Shown here piece after piece: positions 14,801 to 26,170 of a DNA stretch of 64,000 nucleotides. Position 1 is the first letter of the stretch. Each line of letters opens with the position of its first letter. Where the stretch lies: contig JAQGEQ010000186.1 in the NCBI GenBank assembly GCA_034620365.1, positions 930,001-994,000 on the forward strand, given 5' to 3'. The stretch comes from Pegea sp. RAD2-039 (lineage: Eukaryota; Chordata; Thaliacea; Salpida; Salpidae). The notes beneath the pieces are model-generated. The model was not told the DNA's origin and searched no databases. It saw nothing but the letters and a program-made list of their open reading frames with translations. The position numbers and the translations under genes were made by a program.

Positions 14801-17800
14801 ATATTTCAATCAAATTTTAATATTTCCAGTTTTAAGTTAGGAAGTAAAAGGAAATAAACGAATAAATTACAAACCATGCTTTTAAACTTGTTTTTTTATA
14901 ACAGTTAATCTATAAACATAAAAACTGTAACGAAAAGGTTTTGAAGGTGAAATTTTATAAGAACTTTTGGAAGAACAGACAGTTTAAATTAATGATACTA
15001 AAATAAAAAGTAAGTTTATATCATTAAAATATTTTAAGTAAATTGAATAACATTTATTTGTAGCTTAATCTGTAATAACACAATAGTTTCATTATCATCT
15101 TTGGTTTGTAAATTCTGGAAATTGAATAAGTCTACAAGAATATCTAAAATCTAATCAAATGGTTTTACTATAATAGTGCAACGTATGAAATCATTTTTTT
15201 TCTATTTTTTATAAAATTATTATTAAATAAGCTGACTTAACTTAGATATACAATATAACATTTGATAATATTTGAATTATAAACCAAATAAATTAGCTAC
15301 TTGTAAAACAGTTAGATCTTGAATATAAAACTTCTTAAATCAACCGCAAGTAAATGTCTAAAACTGATAAAAGTGGAAGATAACTTAGTTTGTTTACAAT
15401 TCTATAGTTTTCAAGTAAAGTATTCTTTAACAAAGAGTAAATTAATATAGATTAACAAAAATTATCTGATTAATTAAGTTAAATAACTTCAAAGTAAACA
15501 AATTTTATAAGATTTAACACAAAGTGAAAAGATTTCTTTCATGCATGTAAAGAATTTTTAAATTGAACATTGTTCAAACATTTAGTTGTTGTAATACTTG
15601 ATTTGCTTCAATAAACAAATAAATAATTTATACACACGCAAAAAATCTAAATTTTAGCATTAGTTTTAGATATTAACAGTTAGTCGATAAAACAAATGAT
15701 GTTCAAAATAATTATAAAGATAAAAAGATGTTAGAGATAAAAAAATTGAGTTGCTAAGTGTTTTAACGAAGATAGTACATTGGGATACATAGATAATTTA
15801 TCATTTCTTCATTTCGCTGAACTGAATACAGTCATAAAAACGCACGTACTATCTGTCTGGTCAAGTCTAGTAACAGGTCAGTTAGTTTTGTCTCCCAGGG
15901 AATTTTTTCTGAAACCGATTTGAAGCATCTTTATTTCAATAAAATGTCAAGTTGTAAGAGCCTTTACTTTAGTGAATTATGTGAACCATAAAACCCAAAT
16001 CAAATTTTGGATATCAGTTTTGTTTGCAAAAGAAAAAAATAAAAATTGTCATGTCACTGCATGTGTATGTTGTGAAATTCATTAATTAAAAATCTATCAG
16101 TAAATTTAAGCTGAATACGTTTAAGAAAAATCAAATTAAAACATTTTACAAAACATTTTTAAGATGTGAAAATATAAATAAATTTATATTTTTGTAGTCA
16201 AACCAAAAACTTAAATAAATGTTTATTTATTTCTCTACTAATCATTGTAAGTGGTTTTGTAAGTGACTTCATTATTAGCAGCAAAATTAGTCAATTCAGT
16301 AGAACAGACTTTTTACTAAATCAGTCAGAGTATAAGCAGAAGGCATCTTAAAAATATATATTTTTTATTGGAAAAATTGCTTCAAGTGATTAAACTCAAT
16401 CATTTTGATCAATAATCTTTTCGACAAGCCAAGATTAATAAACTTTCATAAACCTTCTTCAACTTTCAATAGTGCTCGAGGCAGTTTTCTTCAACCTGTT
16501 TCTGAGTGAGATCTGTGAATTCTATTACTGATAGTCATTAAACCTGCTTAAGCCAAAAGATCGAGTTGAATTATTTTGTGAAAATTATTCAAACTGTTCT
16601 GTGCTTATCTTGGTCTACAATAAAAATTAAAATCAATTTTCAAAGCAAGTTGAAGCAACCTTTAATTGCTTTATTTTATACTGGTAATAAATGACCAGAA
16701 CCTGGGTTGAAATAAGTAAATATAAAGCAAAAACAACCCACGGTCAAGTTATTATCAGTTGTTCAAATTTGTTCTCTTACTCCGCTTTCCTCTCTGTGTA
16801 CTTCTTTTTACAATTAGGGAGAATTAAAGAAAGACTAAAACGGTGCTTATGCGGAAATAAGAAAAGAAATGGAAAAGAAATTTCCAGAAATCTTGAACTA
16901 ATGGTCAATGTAACTTCACATTAGCAATGGTCATATGATGTTTTTTTTCGAAATTAAAATATAAGCTTACATACATCTTTACTAAAGTACAGTAACAATT
17001 ACATTTCTGTAATTTGATTTGATATTTGAAGGTATCTAGGAATCAAACTTATATACACTTTTGTTTGTATGGCTTTCTAAAAATAGAAACTGTGACTAAC
17101 AAACTGTTGCCTACTTTTACTGCCGGCTACTTACATTTATTGCGAAATCACTTCAGTATTTTTGACCTTTTTGTAGCTTAGTTATGAATTGAAACAAACT
17201 CATTTATTTCCCTGATAGGGTCATTATACAGATTTAGTTAATCTTTATATTGCATTAAAATAGAGCAACAGTCGTGATTATACTCAAACACTATTTCTAG
17301 TTGTTATTATAAAGACGAGCAACATTGAAGCTATACAAACTTTAAAAAAGCTTAAATCAATTATTGACCAGAACTCTAGAATGTGGTCAGTTCAGAGTGT
17401 ACACATATAGCTTTATTATTTCTAAAATAAAACAAGAAAATTTCAAAATATTACATTTAAAATTCCAGTTTTTCTTATTCTGCTAAAATATAATTGCTTA
17501 AAAACCTTGTGAACAAATTATTGGTTGTTTTATAACACTAGTTATAGATCAAAGTTTATTTGAAAGCTTCTCAACTAAACTCAGTTGAACCTTTCTGCTT
17601 ACTAGACGGAAATGATGGAACCAATAACACTAAAATATTAATAAGCCTGTTTAACCCTGTTGGAAAAGTTATCAGCTTTTAGGCGCCGTCAAAAATGTTT
17701 TCAAACATCACTATTAAAGATAAAAAGAATTTTTGATGTTTTAAAGTGGAAGTTTTTTTGAAAAATATCAAAACTTAATTATGACTTTTATAAGATACTT

Positions 17801-20800
17801 TCTAGGCTCATTTTTCATGTAATTTAAACTTGTTTCAAAATTGGGTTTTTTTGCTTGATATTTTCATTCTAACTCATAATTAAAGTTCTTACTGATATTA
17901 TGATTTGTTTAAATTATATTTATCTAAAGGAATTTAGTTCAGTTTTCTAACTGTGTACCTCACTAGCTACAAAATTACTAACTTTTAAACTAATATACAT
18001 TTTTTAAACATTGGTTTCAAAGGTAATACTCCTTGAATCAATTTCAAAAACTTTCAAAAAATCTTATATTTTGAACTATTTTATTTAAACTTAATAACAA
18101 GTTAAGGTTTGCAAATAAATCTCAGTTTTAATTCTTTCTTATCAGATGAATTACATCATTGACATAAATTAATGTTGAAGTCTCTAATACATGAAACTTA
18201 ACATGGTATTAATTAGTACTTGTAAAATTCTATGTATCTAAGAATATTACTTAAAATGTTTAGTAGAAATAAAAATCTAAATAATTAAAGTGACTTGTAG
18301 ATGCAGTAAAGTACTTATTAAAAAATTAATGAAAGCGATAGCTATAAATGAATAACAAAATTAAATTAATGAAGTAAATAAAACTTAAAAGTAAAATGTT
18401 TGCTTCCAATATCTTTTTCAAAGCTGTAAAATAGATTTTTAAAAGTAGACTTGATAAAAATTGTCAAATTTAAACCACAGCTTAACAGCTTTCAATTTCT
18501 TTACTAATAAATTATACACATCTAAAGAAAACTAAATTTGTTATGATTGAATGACTTTTGTTTTCAGATACCTTTATAGAAATTGATGGAGCTTTTTAAA
18601 TCATTTTAAATAGTCTTATTGAAGTTGTGAACTTTACACTACTAAGAGATTTAACAAGCTTCTCTTGTGGCTTTTAAACATGAGTTTGAAGCGTCTAACA
18701 TAAAAACAAATGTATATGCAAATACATGTGATTTTTAACTATAGAAATAAATCTCTGTTCAGATGATCGATTATTCATTTGCGTTTAAATGTTTATATAG
18801 AAAATTTTATAAAATTAAATTCAAACTATCACGCAAGCATCTTGGAAATAATAGGTAAAAGTTGAAATATTGTATATAGGTTTTTTAAACTCTATTTTTG
18901 TATGAAATGAGCAATTTATTCAACCATTTAAAAATCTTGTTCACAAATTTTCAATTATACCTACTGTGTCTTAGAACCAACCGAACTTTTTGTATTTATC
19001 TATAAAATCAGTAAGTTGGAAAACTTTATAAGGGGCTTACTGAACTTATTCCTTTTTTTAAGTTTATTCTTTCAAAACTCAACTTGAAAATTCTTTAACC
19101 TTTTATTCTAAAATACTTGTTGTATGAGATGCTTAAGCTAAAGGTCAAGCTAAACATTGTTCTCATTTATTCAAAATGTTATGCTCTTGATTTGAACACA
19201 TCTTCTTTTCGAGTAAGATTAAAGAGTATTTATTCAAGATCTGTCAAGTTAAAATCCATCACAGCCAATTACAAGTCCAGATAAGAAAAAGTAGGAAAAG
19301 ATAATTTGCAAAAACAAAAATACTAGTTCTAATCCAATTTTCAGTTAATCCAAAGCTTTATCAACTTATCAACTGCCTATTAGGTGAAGTTTTCAAATGA
19401 TCTGACATTTAAAAGGCCAAGTAATGTTTATAATACTTACAAAGATTAAATATTACGAAAAATTTTTGTTAATAAATATCGACACTAGAATCTGAGGTGT
19501 TTACTATCTCATCAAAAGAACTCCTTGTTACTAAAGTATATACAAAAGTAATTAATATTTAGACTTGTCTTATTACTATACGGGTGTTTTTAAAAGTAGA
19601 ATAGAGTTTTCTACTAATAAAAAGCCGGCTGTACTTATTAGCTTATAATATAATTCAAAATATTCATTGATAAAACTTAACTAAGTTAAGTATATTGCAA
19701 ACTGCAAAAACTTTAATCAACAAACTGATTACTTTACAACATTAATCTTACAGATATAAAAGAAAATGATTTAAAAACTTCCTTTTTTCGGTTATTTTCA
19801 AATAAAGTTTTAATTCAACTTTGCCATTACCTATCTTTATTAATAGTTTTTTAAATTTTTTTATAATTGATATATATCTATTTATATGAATTATAATTTA
19901 CATTTATTTTAAAAATCAAATCTTTGTCTAACATGCGTTTTTAAAAATGTACTTTTGTCTGATTTTTTTAATGTTTATAGCATAATGACTACTTAAGCTT
20001 CAAGTACTGGCGTTTACCTCATTTTTAAAACTTTTCAAATAAACTATTTTATTGATTTTAAAAGTTCTTTTTTCTGTAAAGCATGTTTTGTAATATTCAC
20101 ACAAAATTTCAAAAAATATTTCAGTTATTTTCTTACTAAATGTTATTTTGGTTGAATTAATTGATACGCTAAAAATTCTTTCTATAATGTATTAAATATA
20201 CAACAGCTACATCTGTTCAGTACATTTAAGTTATTCAAAAGCCAGACCAAAGTTATTTTTAAAATTTAATAGAAATTAATCATCAAAATTTGCTTGTCAT
20301 AATAATCATCAAAACATTTGAGAAAAAAATTTGAAGTATTTAAAATATCTTTAAATCATTATATTTACTTTAAGCACTAGAATTATAAGATACAGCAAAA
20401 ATAAGTCAATGAACTTAAGATTATAGTCTAAGCAAAATGTTTAGTCGTGATTCATACAAGTATTTTATAATTACTAGCTTCTAGATTACAGCTTTTGAGA
20501 GACTAACTGAAGGGTGTAGCTTCAAATAAATTATGTAAATAAATAATAAGTAAAATATACAGATAAATGTTGGTTAAACTTTTCATATAAACAACTAGAT
20601 AATAAAAGTATAAATAGTTTGATTATAAATCTTTTTCTTGATTGATTTTTAATAAACGTTTTTTTTTAGTCGTTCATGGTATTTAACGGTTAGATTACGT
20701 CAACAATCTAGTAATTATATTATTTAGATCTTGTTTAATTATTTATAAGAACAATGAAACTGCTAACAATGTCAATTTAGTGGAATTATAAAATATTTTT

Positions 20801-23800
20801 CATAATTTTTTAAAGTGATTTTTCAAAACTTTCTTGAAAAACTAACTATAATTTGGATCGATAATTTCATAACTAAAATGTTATGTTAGTTTTAAACACA
20901 TTTAGATTATACAGGCAATCATTTAGCTCGACTTTTTTACTCAAATTCGAATAAATATTATTTATGTTAACATTACTAACTTTTAATAACCTTTTAAAGA
21001 TGAAAATTTTATGTAATAACAATCAGAATATGAATCAAAAGTAGATTAGGCATGGTGCATACGCATTTCAGTGAATAATAATTAGAGTTGATTCTTAAAT
21101 TATTCAATTCTACGTTTTGCATTAGCAGAACAGAAAACTCAACCAGTAATAGGCTTAAATCAGAAAGAATCTGCAGCGAGAATTTAGTTGTAGCAACAAA
21201 ATTTAAAGATATAAAAGATATTTAGAAAATCAAAAATTAAGTTTAGATGCTTTTGATTACAAAATTTTATAATTAACTTTAATTTCTAACTAATTTAAGT
21301 TATCTGTAAATTCATCGAAATTTTCAAAGATTTTGTCGTAATTTAACATTCATCAAAACTGGGCTTTGCCTCGATAAAAAGTAAAAATCTCATAAAATTT
21401 TGTCTGATATGTTAAAGAAATAAAACATTTACAAAAAGATCAACTATTTAATAATAGATGCAATCAAAAAGTAGATGAATTACAATAATCTAGCGTACAA
21501 AGCTTTCATTTCAAATAGAGTATTACAAAACTATAATAAGAATTTGATAAATTAAGAGATTAACCTTTTAAAAAAATTTTTTCTTTAATCAATGATATAT
21601 TTCACAAAAAATGTAACAAAGAACCTTTAAATTAATAATTCGTAACGGTGGGTTGATAACTGATTATAGAATATGAAAAGGTTTTCTGTTATATTTTATA
21701 ATCCAAATCCTAAATAAATATTTTCAAATAATTATCAACCAGCATTACAAGATGAACAAAAATGTCAATTGACGTTTTAATAAAATGAATTATATTGAAA
21801 AAATTCTTCTCATATTATTATCACAACTATAAGGTATAATCCAATATCCAATATTTTCGTTCACAACCACTTAACACATTTCATTCAGCAACCTTCTGGG
21901 CCATTATAACATTTACATTATAAGTTCAATAACCTCTAAATTTGATGGCTTAACAAAAATTTCTGATAATTAATTCATACCTTCAAATTTATTGTAGAAT
22001 TCTATGATAGATTTAAAAAAAAATATTTCTAGTTATGACCATGCAATAAAATAATTGTAAATGCCGAAAATTGATTATATGATATAAGAAAAACTCTAAA
22101 ACAAAACTCTAAACTAATATTTAACTAATTTAAAATCGATTTATAAAATCAATCAAAAATAAAGTGTAATATCAGTATGAGTAAAAAACAAAGCATGTTT
22201 TAACAAACCCAAGGAGATATTGATATATTAATCAATGATAACCCTAGGATCAATTAATTTTATTCATATCGAGTTATTTTAAAGCCAGGTTTTAACTTAG
22301 ACTTGATAAGACCAACGTTTGTGCTTATTTGATAATTAATTATGTGACTTATAATTAGCAATCAATGAAAATAATTTAATAATTTAGTGAAGTAGCGTGA
22401 ACTTATCGAGATGAAATATTTGTTATTTGTCTGTCTTAGTGAAAACTCAAAAGGTCTCTGAAATGAGTGTTTGCTCAATAAACTAAAAATGAACTTTCAC
22501 AATAAGAAAGATAAGAAGTAAGACTATCTCATTTTGTTTGAAAATTAAATTCAGTTCAAGTAGTGTCTTATAAGTATTTTTTTGATATTTAGTGTAGATT
22601 GTAGAAACTAAAATAATATAATGTTCTTCTATTTAACAGTAAATAATCAAACTTGTGTAGTTTTTGTTAGTTAAGACTAGCATGAAATAACATTTTCTTG
22701 AACAAAACTATCATCTTTTCTATAATAAGTATATTTATGTTTAATTTTAAAAGAACATACCAACTTTTTTAGTTTGCAAAATATTTGAAATGGAAAAAAA
22801 ACAGAAAAAGTAAACAGGACAATAATGCGTTAACGTAAAACTAACCTTTTAATTTTAATTAATAATTTTATTATTTTTTTTTAAATAAGCTGTTTTAAGA
22901 ATATATACTTTTAATTCTGTATACTAGCTAAAACACATTTTTAAACTATGATAGAGTAAACATAAAATTTCAAAATTTGAGTTAGATCAGTTCGATGAGA
23001 AGAAAATTTGAACAATTAGATTCTAAAAAAAATTAAATCAACAAATTTTACTATTCAAATAACTTGAGCTTTATAATTGATTTTTAAAGAAATTCAAATC
23101 CCATTATTTTCTCATCAAACGTTGTCAAATAAATAAGCAGTAAATGAATCGAAAGGCATTATAGAATGTCTCTAATTGTGATGTTGCTACTAATGATGCG
23201 TCATTAACTATAAGAACAAAACTAGATCCTTTGTGATTCCAAATTTTAATTAGTGTTAAGTTATTCTACAATTTGAGAGAAGTATGCATGATCTTAAAAG
23301 AACTGTTTTATTCTGTAGACTTCTTATCGTCAATATTATTGGTGATTTATTTAGAAGCACAGAAGCATTTTTTACAAACTTAATATTAGACAAGTTGTTG
23401 ATTAATGTTCAAACTTCAATTGGAAATGGTTTTTTGATATCAAAAAATTCTTGAATGATCTGTAATTAATCATTAAGTCTGAATGGATTATCGATAAAAG
23501 ATAAAAGAGTTTGAATCATTAACCTTCAATTTAATCAACTCACAACACTGCTGATTAGTTCAGTACTTTTGTAAGATTAATACAATCATTAGGGTAGGTA
23601 CTTTTTTGTGTGTAGTTACTAGCTGAAACAGGCAAGTCTTGAGCATCCTCAACTAACAAGCGCGCGATTAGTCTGTAAAACAAGTTTTTGTGGATTGGTG
23701 TTGTTAGCTGAAATGTTTTTCCTGATTAAACTGCTCAATGAACTCAGCTTTTTGTATTTACGTGGTTCAAATTGGTAATGATAGTATCTAAATCATAGTT

Positions 23801-25379
23801 TTTATCGCACATTCAGAAAGAAAATACTTTATAAAAACATAATTAGATCATTGTATATTTGTAAATAATCTAGAAGGTTTATTGAAAATGGTTTAGAACA
23901 CATTATTAGGTCTAAATTTCAGCTGTAAACTATTGTTTGGTTGGTAATACTAAATCAAAGTTTTAGGTAGACTACAATAACAACCTTATGAAACGACTTT
24001 AAATTTTTTTGTTTATACATAACATTTTTCAAATTAAATCTAAAACTATGTAAACCTCGTAGGAGTTAAATGAAAGCATAAAGAGTAGGTATATCCGTTT
24101 AGTGGCTGCTAACTTATTTTCTGAAGTGTATTGAGATGTTGATAATACAAAGCCCGCCAATAAAATATTTTCAATGAAAACGTTTTACACTAAAAAGCAT
24201 AAACCTAAAAACCGCTTTCTCATTATTAGCACAACTGTTTTAAATGAAATAAGAAAATAAATTGAAGCTAGATCTAAACACAGGTAAAGACTTAATTTAT
24301 AAACAGTTTTTTTCTTAATGATTTGTTACTTATGAAATCCAACTTTAAAATGGCTGTCTTTTGGATGATCTGATCTCGTATAAACCTTTTTAAACTTTTA
24401 GTTACATCTTTGTTGTAGGCTTTGAACAGAGAAAATTTCTTTTTGTTTTTTTTGTGTAATGATAAATATTTTAAGGCAGAAATCACTATCAAATATTTTC
24501 CACTTTTTTCATCAGGTCTTACTAAAAATACTTTTCTATAAAAACTTTTTTGTCCTTTTAATTTGCAAAGAGATAAAAAAAGTTTTTAAAATAAATAAAA
24601 TTTCTTTTAAATAATTCAAGTAGAATGATTTCAACTATATCTAATTTTAGTCAATAAAAAGACGGTTGTTAAACAAAAAAAATTTTTAAACTTGAAAAAG
24701 ATTACACAAAGTCGATTTATTATGACAAGAAATCAGAAAAACTAATAAAGTATTTACCAAATTTGATTTATTTCAGTTTACTTTCACTTGACAAGATAAT
24801 TTACGCCAGTTTAAAAGTCCAAAATTACGCAGGTTCGTTTAATATTGAAACTAGTCTTATCATAAAATATAAATATTTTTTTTATGAAACGTTTTTTACT
24901 GAAGAAAAATTCTTAAAATCAAAACAACTGAAACAATTTTGCTTTTTCAAAAGCAAAGCTAGCTTATTTTTCGACATCATTATATTTAGCAGCTTTGTGT
25001 TCCGCGCAGAACAGCTACTTTTTTACTAACATCTAAAAAAATTCGTTACTTAAGAAAACTTGAACCTGCCAAAAATGTGCAATGTATCTGCGTTTCTCAA
25101 ACTTCCTTAAAGTCATTTAGTCAAAAAGAAAATTTCACCAACGTCATCTAAAATCTTATAGATTTCTTTGTGATAAATTTTCTTTCAAAAAAAATGTCTG
25201 TTGTCTTTCTTTGAGTCGTTCTCTGAGTATATTCATTAAAATTAACCCTAACACAAATCTGAATTTCTATTTATTTAAGAAACTCACTAACAAACACAAG
25301 TGCTAATTACAATAACTCAAAACTTACCCATCAAAGACCCACGAAGATGCTGAGGTTTATCTTGCTTGCGACGAGACAT
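2581..25379 (-). CDS. BCL11: BCL11-family C2H2 zinc-finger transcription factor, 12 exons
   Basis: Nuclear DNA-binding regulator orthologous to vertebrate BCL11A/B and fly CG9650. Coding exons, 5' to 3' on the minus strand: 25379-25328, 13612-13304, 12328-12222, 10967-10664, 7083-6909, 5976-5210, 4869-4785, 4730-4258, 4203-4135, 4082-3736, 3664-3474, 2896-2581. They total 3195 nt (1064 aa) and every junction keeps phase. Seen: the N-terminal MSRRKQxKPQHL motif, which in vertebrates recruits NuRD; a CCHC finger at C139, C142, H157, C162 with exactly BCL11 spacing; a C2H2 finger at C277, C280, H293, H298; a YSERLRNLA stretch at about 459-467 resembling the vertebrate DFSRRLREL motif; and three C-terminal C2H2 fingers (C891-H911, C919-H939, C949-H970), nearly identical to vertebrate BCL11. 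The vertebrate middle finger pair is not conserved; instead a four-cysteine motif lies at 533-552. Longer than human BCL11A (835 aa). The start of exon 2 and any extra exons in intron 1 are the least certain parts. Confidence 0.9.
3474..4869 (-). CDS. BCL11: BCL11 exons 7-11: linker and C-terminal finger array
   Basis: Exons 4869-4785, 4730-4258, 4203-4135, 4082-3736 and 3664-3474, all phase-compatible. Exons 7-9 encode low-complexity and basic sequence, including a KRTNDR patch and VERKRFK that could act in nuclear import (inference). Exon 9 is a 69-nt, 23-codon micro-exon whose inclusion keeps frame. Exons 10-11 hold CQYCGKVFKN, then [17 protein letters not shown], then [14 protein letters not shown] and [11 protein letters not shown], a near-exact match to fingers 4 to 6 of BCL11. 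The finger code is broken by introns inside fingers 4 and 6. Confidence 0.9.
5210..5976 (-). CDS. BCL11: BCL11 exon 6: large central exon
   Basis: A 767-nt exon encoding residues 316-571, mostly Ser-rich and likely disordered. It contains YSERLRNLA, which I align with the vertebrate SRRLREL segment just before the central fingers, and a C-x2-C-x12-C-x2-C motif at residues 533-552 where vertebrates have two C2H2 fingers. Acceptor CTCAACAG and donor GTAAGT are both strong. An antisense open frame at 5254-5793 is only its shadow. Confidence 0.85.
6909..7083 (-). CDS. BCL11: BCL11 exon 5: second zinc finger
   Basis: A 175-nt exon between a TATAG acceptor and a GTGAAA donor, in phase with exons 4 and 6. 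It encodes YACRSC, 12 residues, then H-x4-H: a C2H2 finger (C277, C280, H293, H298) in the position of the second BCL11 finger. Residues inside the finger are poorly conserved with vertebrates. The exon stands alone in a 4.7 kb stretch between exons 4 and 6. Confidence 0.75.
8403..8648. promoter_or_regulatory. GC-richer island inside BCL11 intron 4
   Basis: About 250 bp stand out from the AT-rich intron by higher GC, CpG dinucleotides and pyrimidine tracts on the minus strand. The open frame it carries on the minus strand shows no homology. Upstream of exon 5 on the coding strand, it could be an internal promoter, an alternative first exon or an enhancer. This reading rests on composition alone. 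Confidence 0.3.
10664..12328 (-). CDS. BCL11: BCL11 exons 3-4: N-terminal CCHC zinc finger
   Basis: Exons 12328-12222 and 10967-10664 join in phase 0 inside the finger. Exon 3 supplies ITCGLC and SEFNSFIK; exon 4 supplies HKVNGC. The result is C-x2-C-x14-H-x4-C, the same spacing as the atypical first finger of vertebrate BCL11, which mediates self-association there. Exon 4 then runs about 95 residues of Ser/Asn/Gln-rich, probably disordered sequence and ends at a GTAAAC donor in phase 1. Confidence 0.85.
13304..13612 (-). CDS. BCL11: BCL11 exon 2: basic, lineage-specific region
   Basis: Encodes about 103 lysine- and serine-rich residues with no known domain, then an acidic stretch. It ends at a GTAAGA donor in phase 1, which joins correctly to exon 3. 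The proposed acceptor (CTGACAG, intron side ending at 13613) is the only nearby AG giving the phase required by exon 1, but its pyrimidine tract is poor, so the 5' boundary is tentative. Vertebrate BCL11 has only a short linker here. Confidence 0.6.
13613..25327 (-). other. BCL11 intron 1, 11.7 kb
   Basis: Between the exon carrying the start codon and exon 2 there is no further exon I can support. The sequence is uniformly AT-rich, with short open frames (for example 24292-24492 and 16691-16924) that lack family signatures and have AT-driven composition. Long first introns in developmental transcription factors often hold enhancers, but I see no specific site. Additional small coding exons of phase 1 to phase 1 could be hidden here. 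Confidence 0.6.
25328..25379 (-). CDS. BCL11: BCL11 exon 1: start codon and NuRD-recruitment motif
   Basis: Fifty-two coding bases start at an ATG and end at a perfect GTAAGT donor in phase 1. They encode [17 protein letters not shown], matching the first residues of vertebrate BCL11A/B and SALL-type repressors, which bind the RBBP4/NuRD complex. This fixes both the translation start and the direction of the gene. It is too short to appear as an ordinary open reading frame. The next exon I can support is 11.7 kb away. Confidence 0.9.
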
Positions 25380-26170
25380 TGATAAAGTTATGATGAATTG
25401 TCCAGTTGATAAAACAGAGGAAATTTAACAGGCACGGAAGAAGACCGTTCAACTCGTCGATGAGTAGCTTGCTTTATTGTAATATAATCCTTCCCTGTAT
25501 AACAAAACTGAAGCTTCTGTCTTACCACTACCTAGAGTTCTTCTTTCCATGCAAAGCAATACTGCTTCTGCAACGTAACTACCACCACGGCTAACTGGCC
25601 AAACCGCGGATGGCCTGTTCAACATTACGAACGTCTCTAGGTTCTTTTTTTCGAAGCGGTGACCGCAACATTGTCCCGTTTTGGATCTGCCTAACTTCTT
25701 GCTTTCTATAGATGGATGGTTGGTTTTTTGGATTGTTACTCCATCAAACTTCAGCCCATTGAAATGCGCATAAAACCAGTCGTACACGTGTGTGCAACGC
25801 GCGCTTCGTGCGTGGTGTTCATATGAACAGAAAATAGAGGTTTGTGTGCGTGCACGCTGCCAGCAGGGAGATTTGTAAACGGCTTTACTTAGAGTGTGTG
25901 AGCAGTGAAGCGTGCAATTAAGCTTTGTTACGTTTCCGTCATGCAGCTATTGCTATGAAGTTCAAGTACAGCACCAATGGAGGACGACTGCTCTTAGAAG
26001 AGAGGAGAGAAAAAACTTCCTCCTGTCTGCTACTCGAGTAGGGTGTGTGTGCAGTACGCGAGTTGAAATTGGTTTCTTTGTCTTTTTTTTTGCTGGCCAC
26101 TCTAAACGCAGGCAAACTCTTAAATTTTGCTTTTCAAGCTACTATAACTTGACAGACGAACTGAACTGAA
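25380..26170 (-). promoter_or_regulatory. BCL11 5' UTR and probable promoter region
   Basis: The block just upstream of the BCL11 start codon is much richer in GC and CpG than its surroundings, especially at about 25780-25870, which has a CACGTG E-box and GCGCGC-type sequence. It also holds open frames on both strands (25449-25787 minus, 25912-26169 plus) with no homology, which I read as a by-product of fewer AT-rich stop codons. No TATA box is evident. The transcription start cannot be placed from sequence alone. Confidence 0.45.

Noticed and set aside
25449-25787. 112-codon minus-strand frame upstream of BCL11
   Set aside because: Lies in the GC-richer 5' UTR/promoter block, shows no motif, and long frames are expected there because stop codons are AT-rich.
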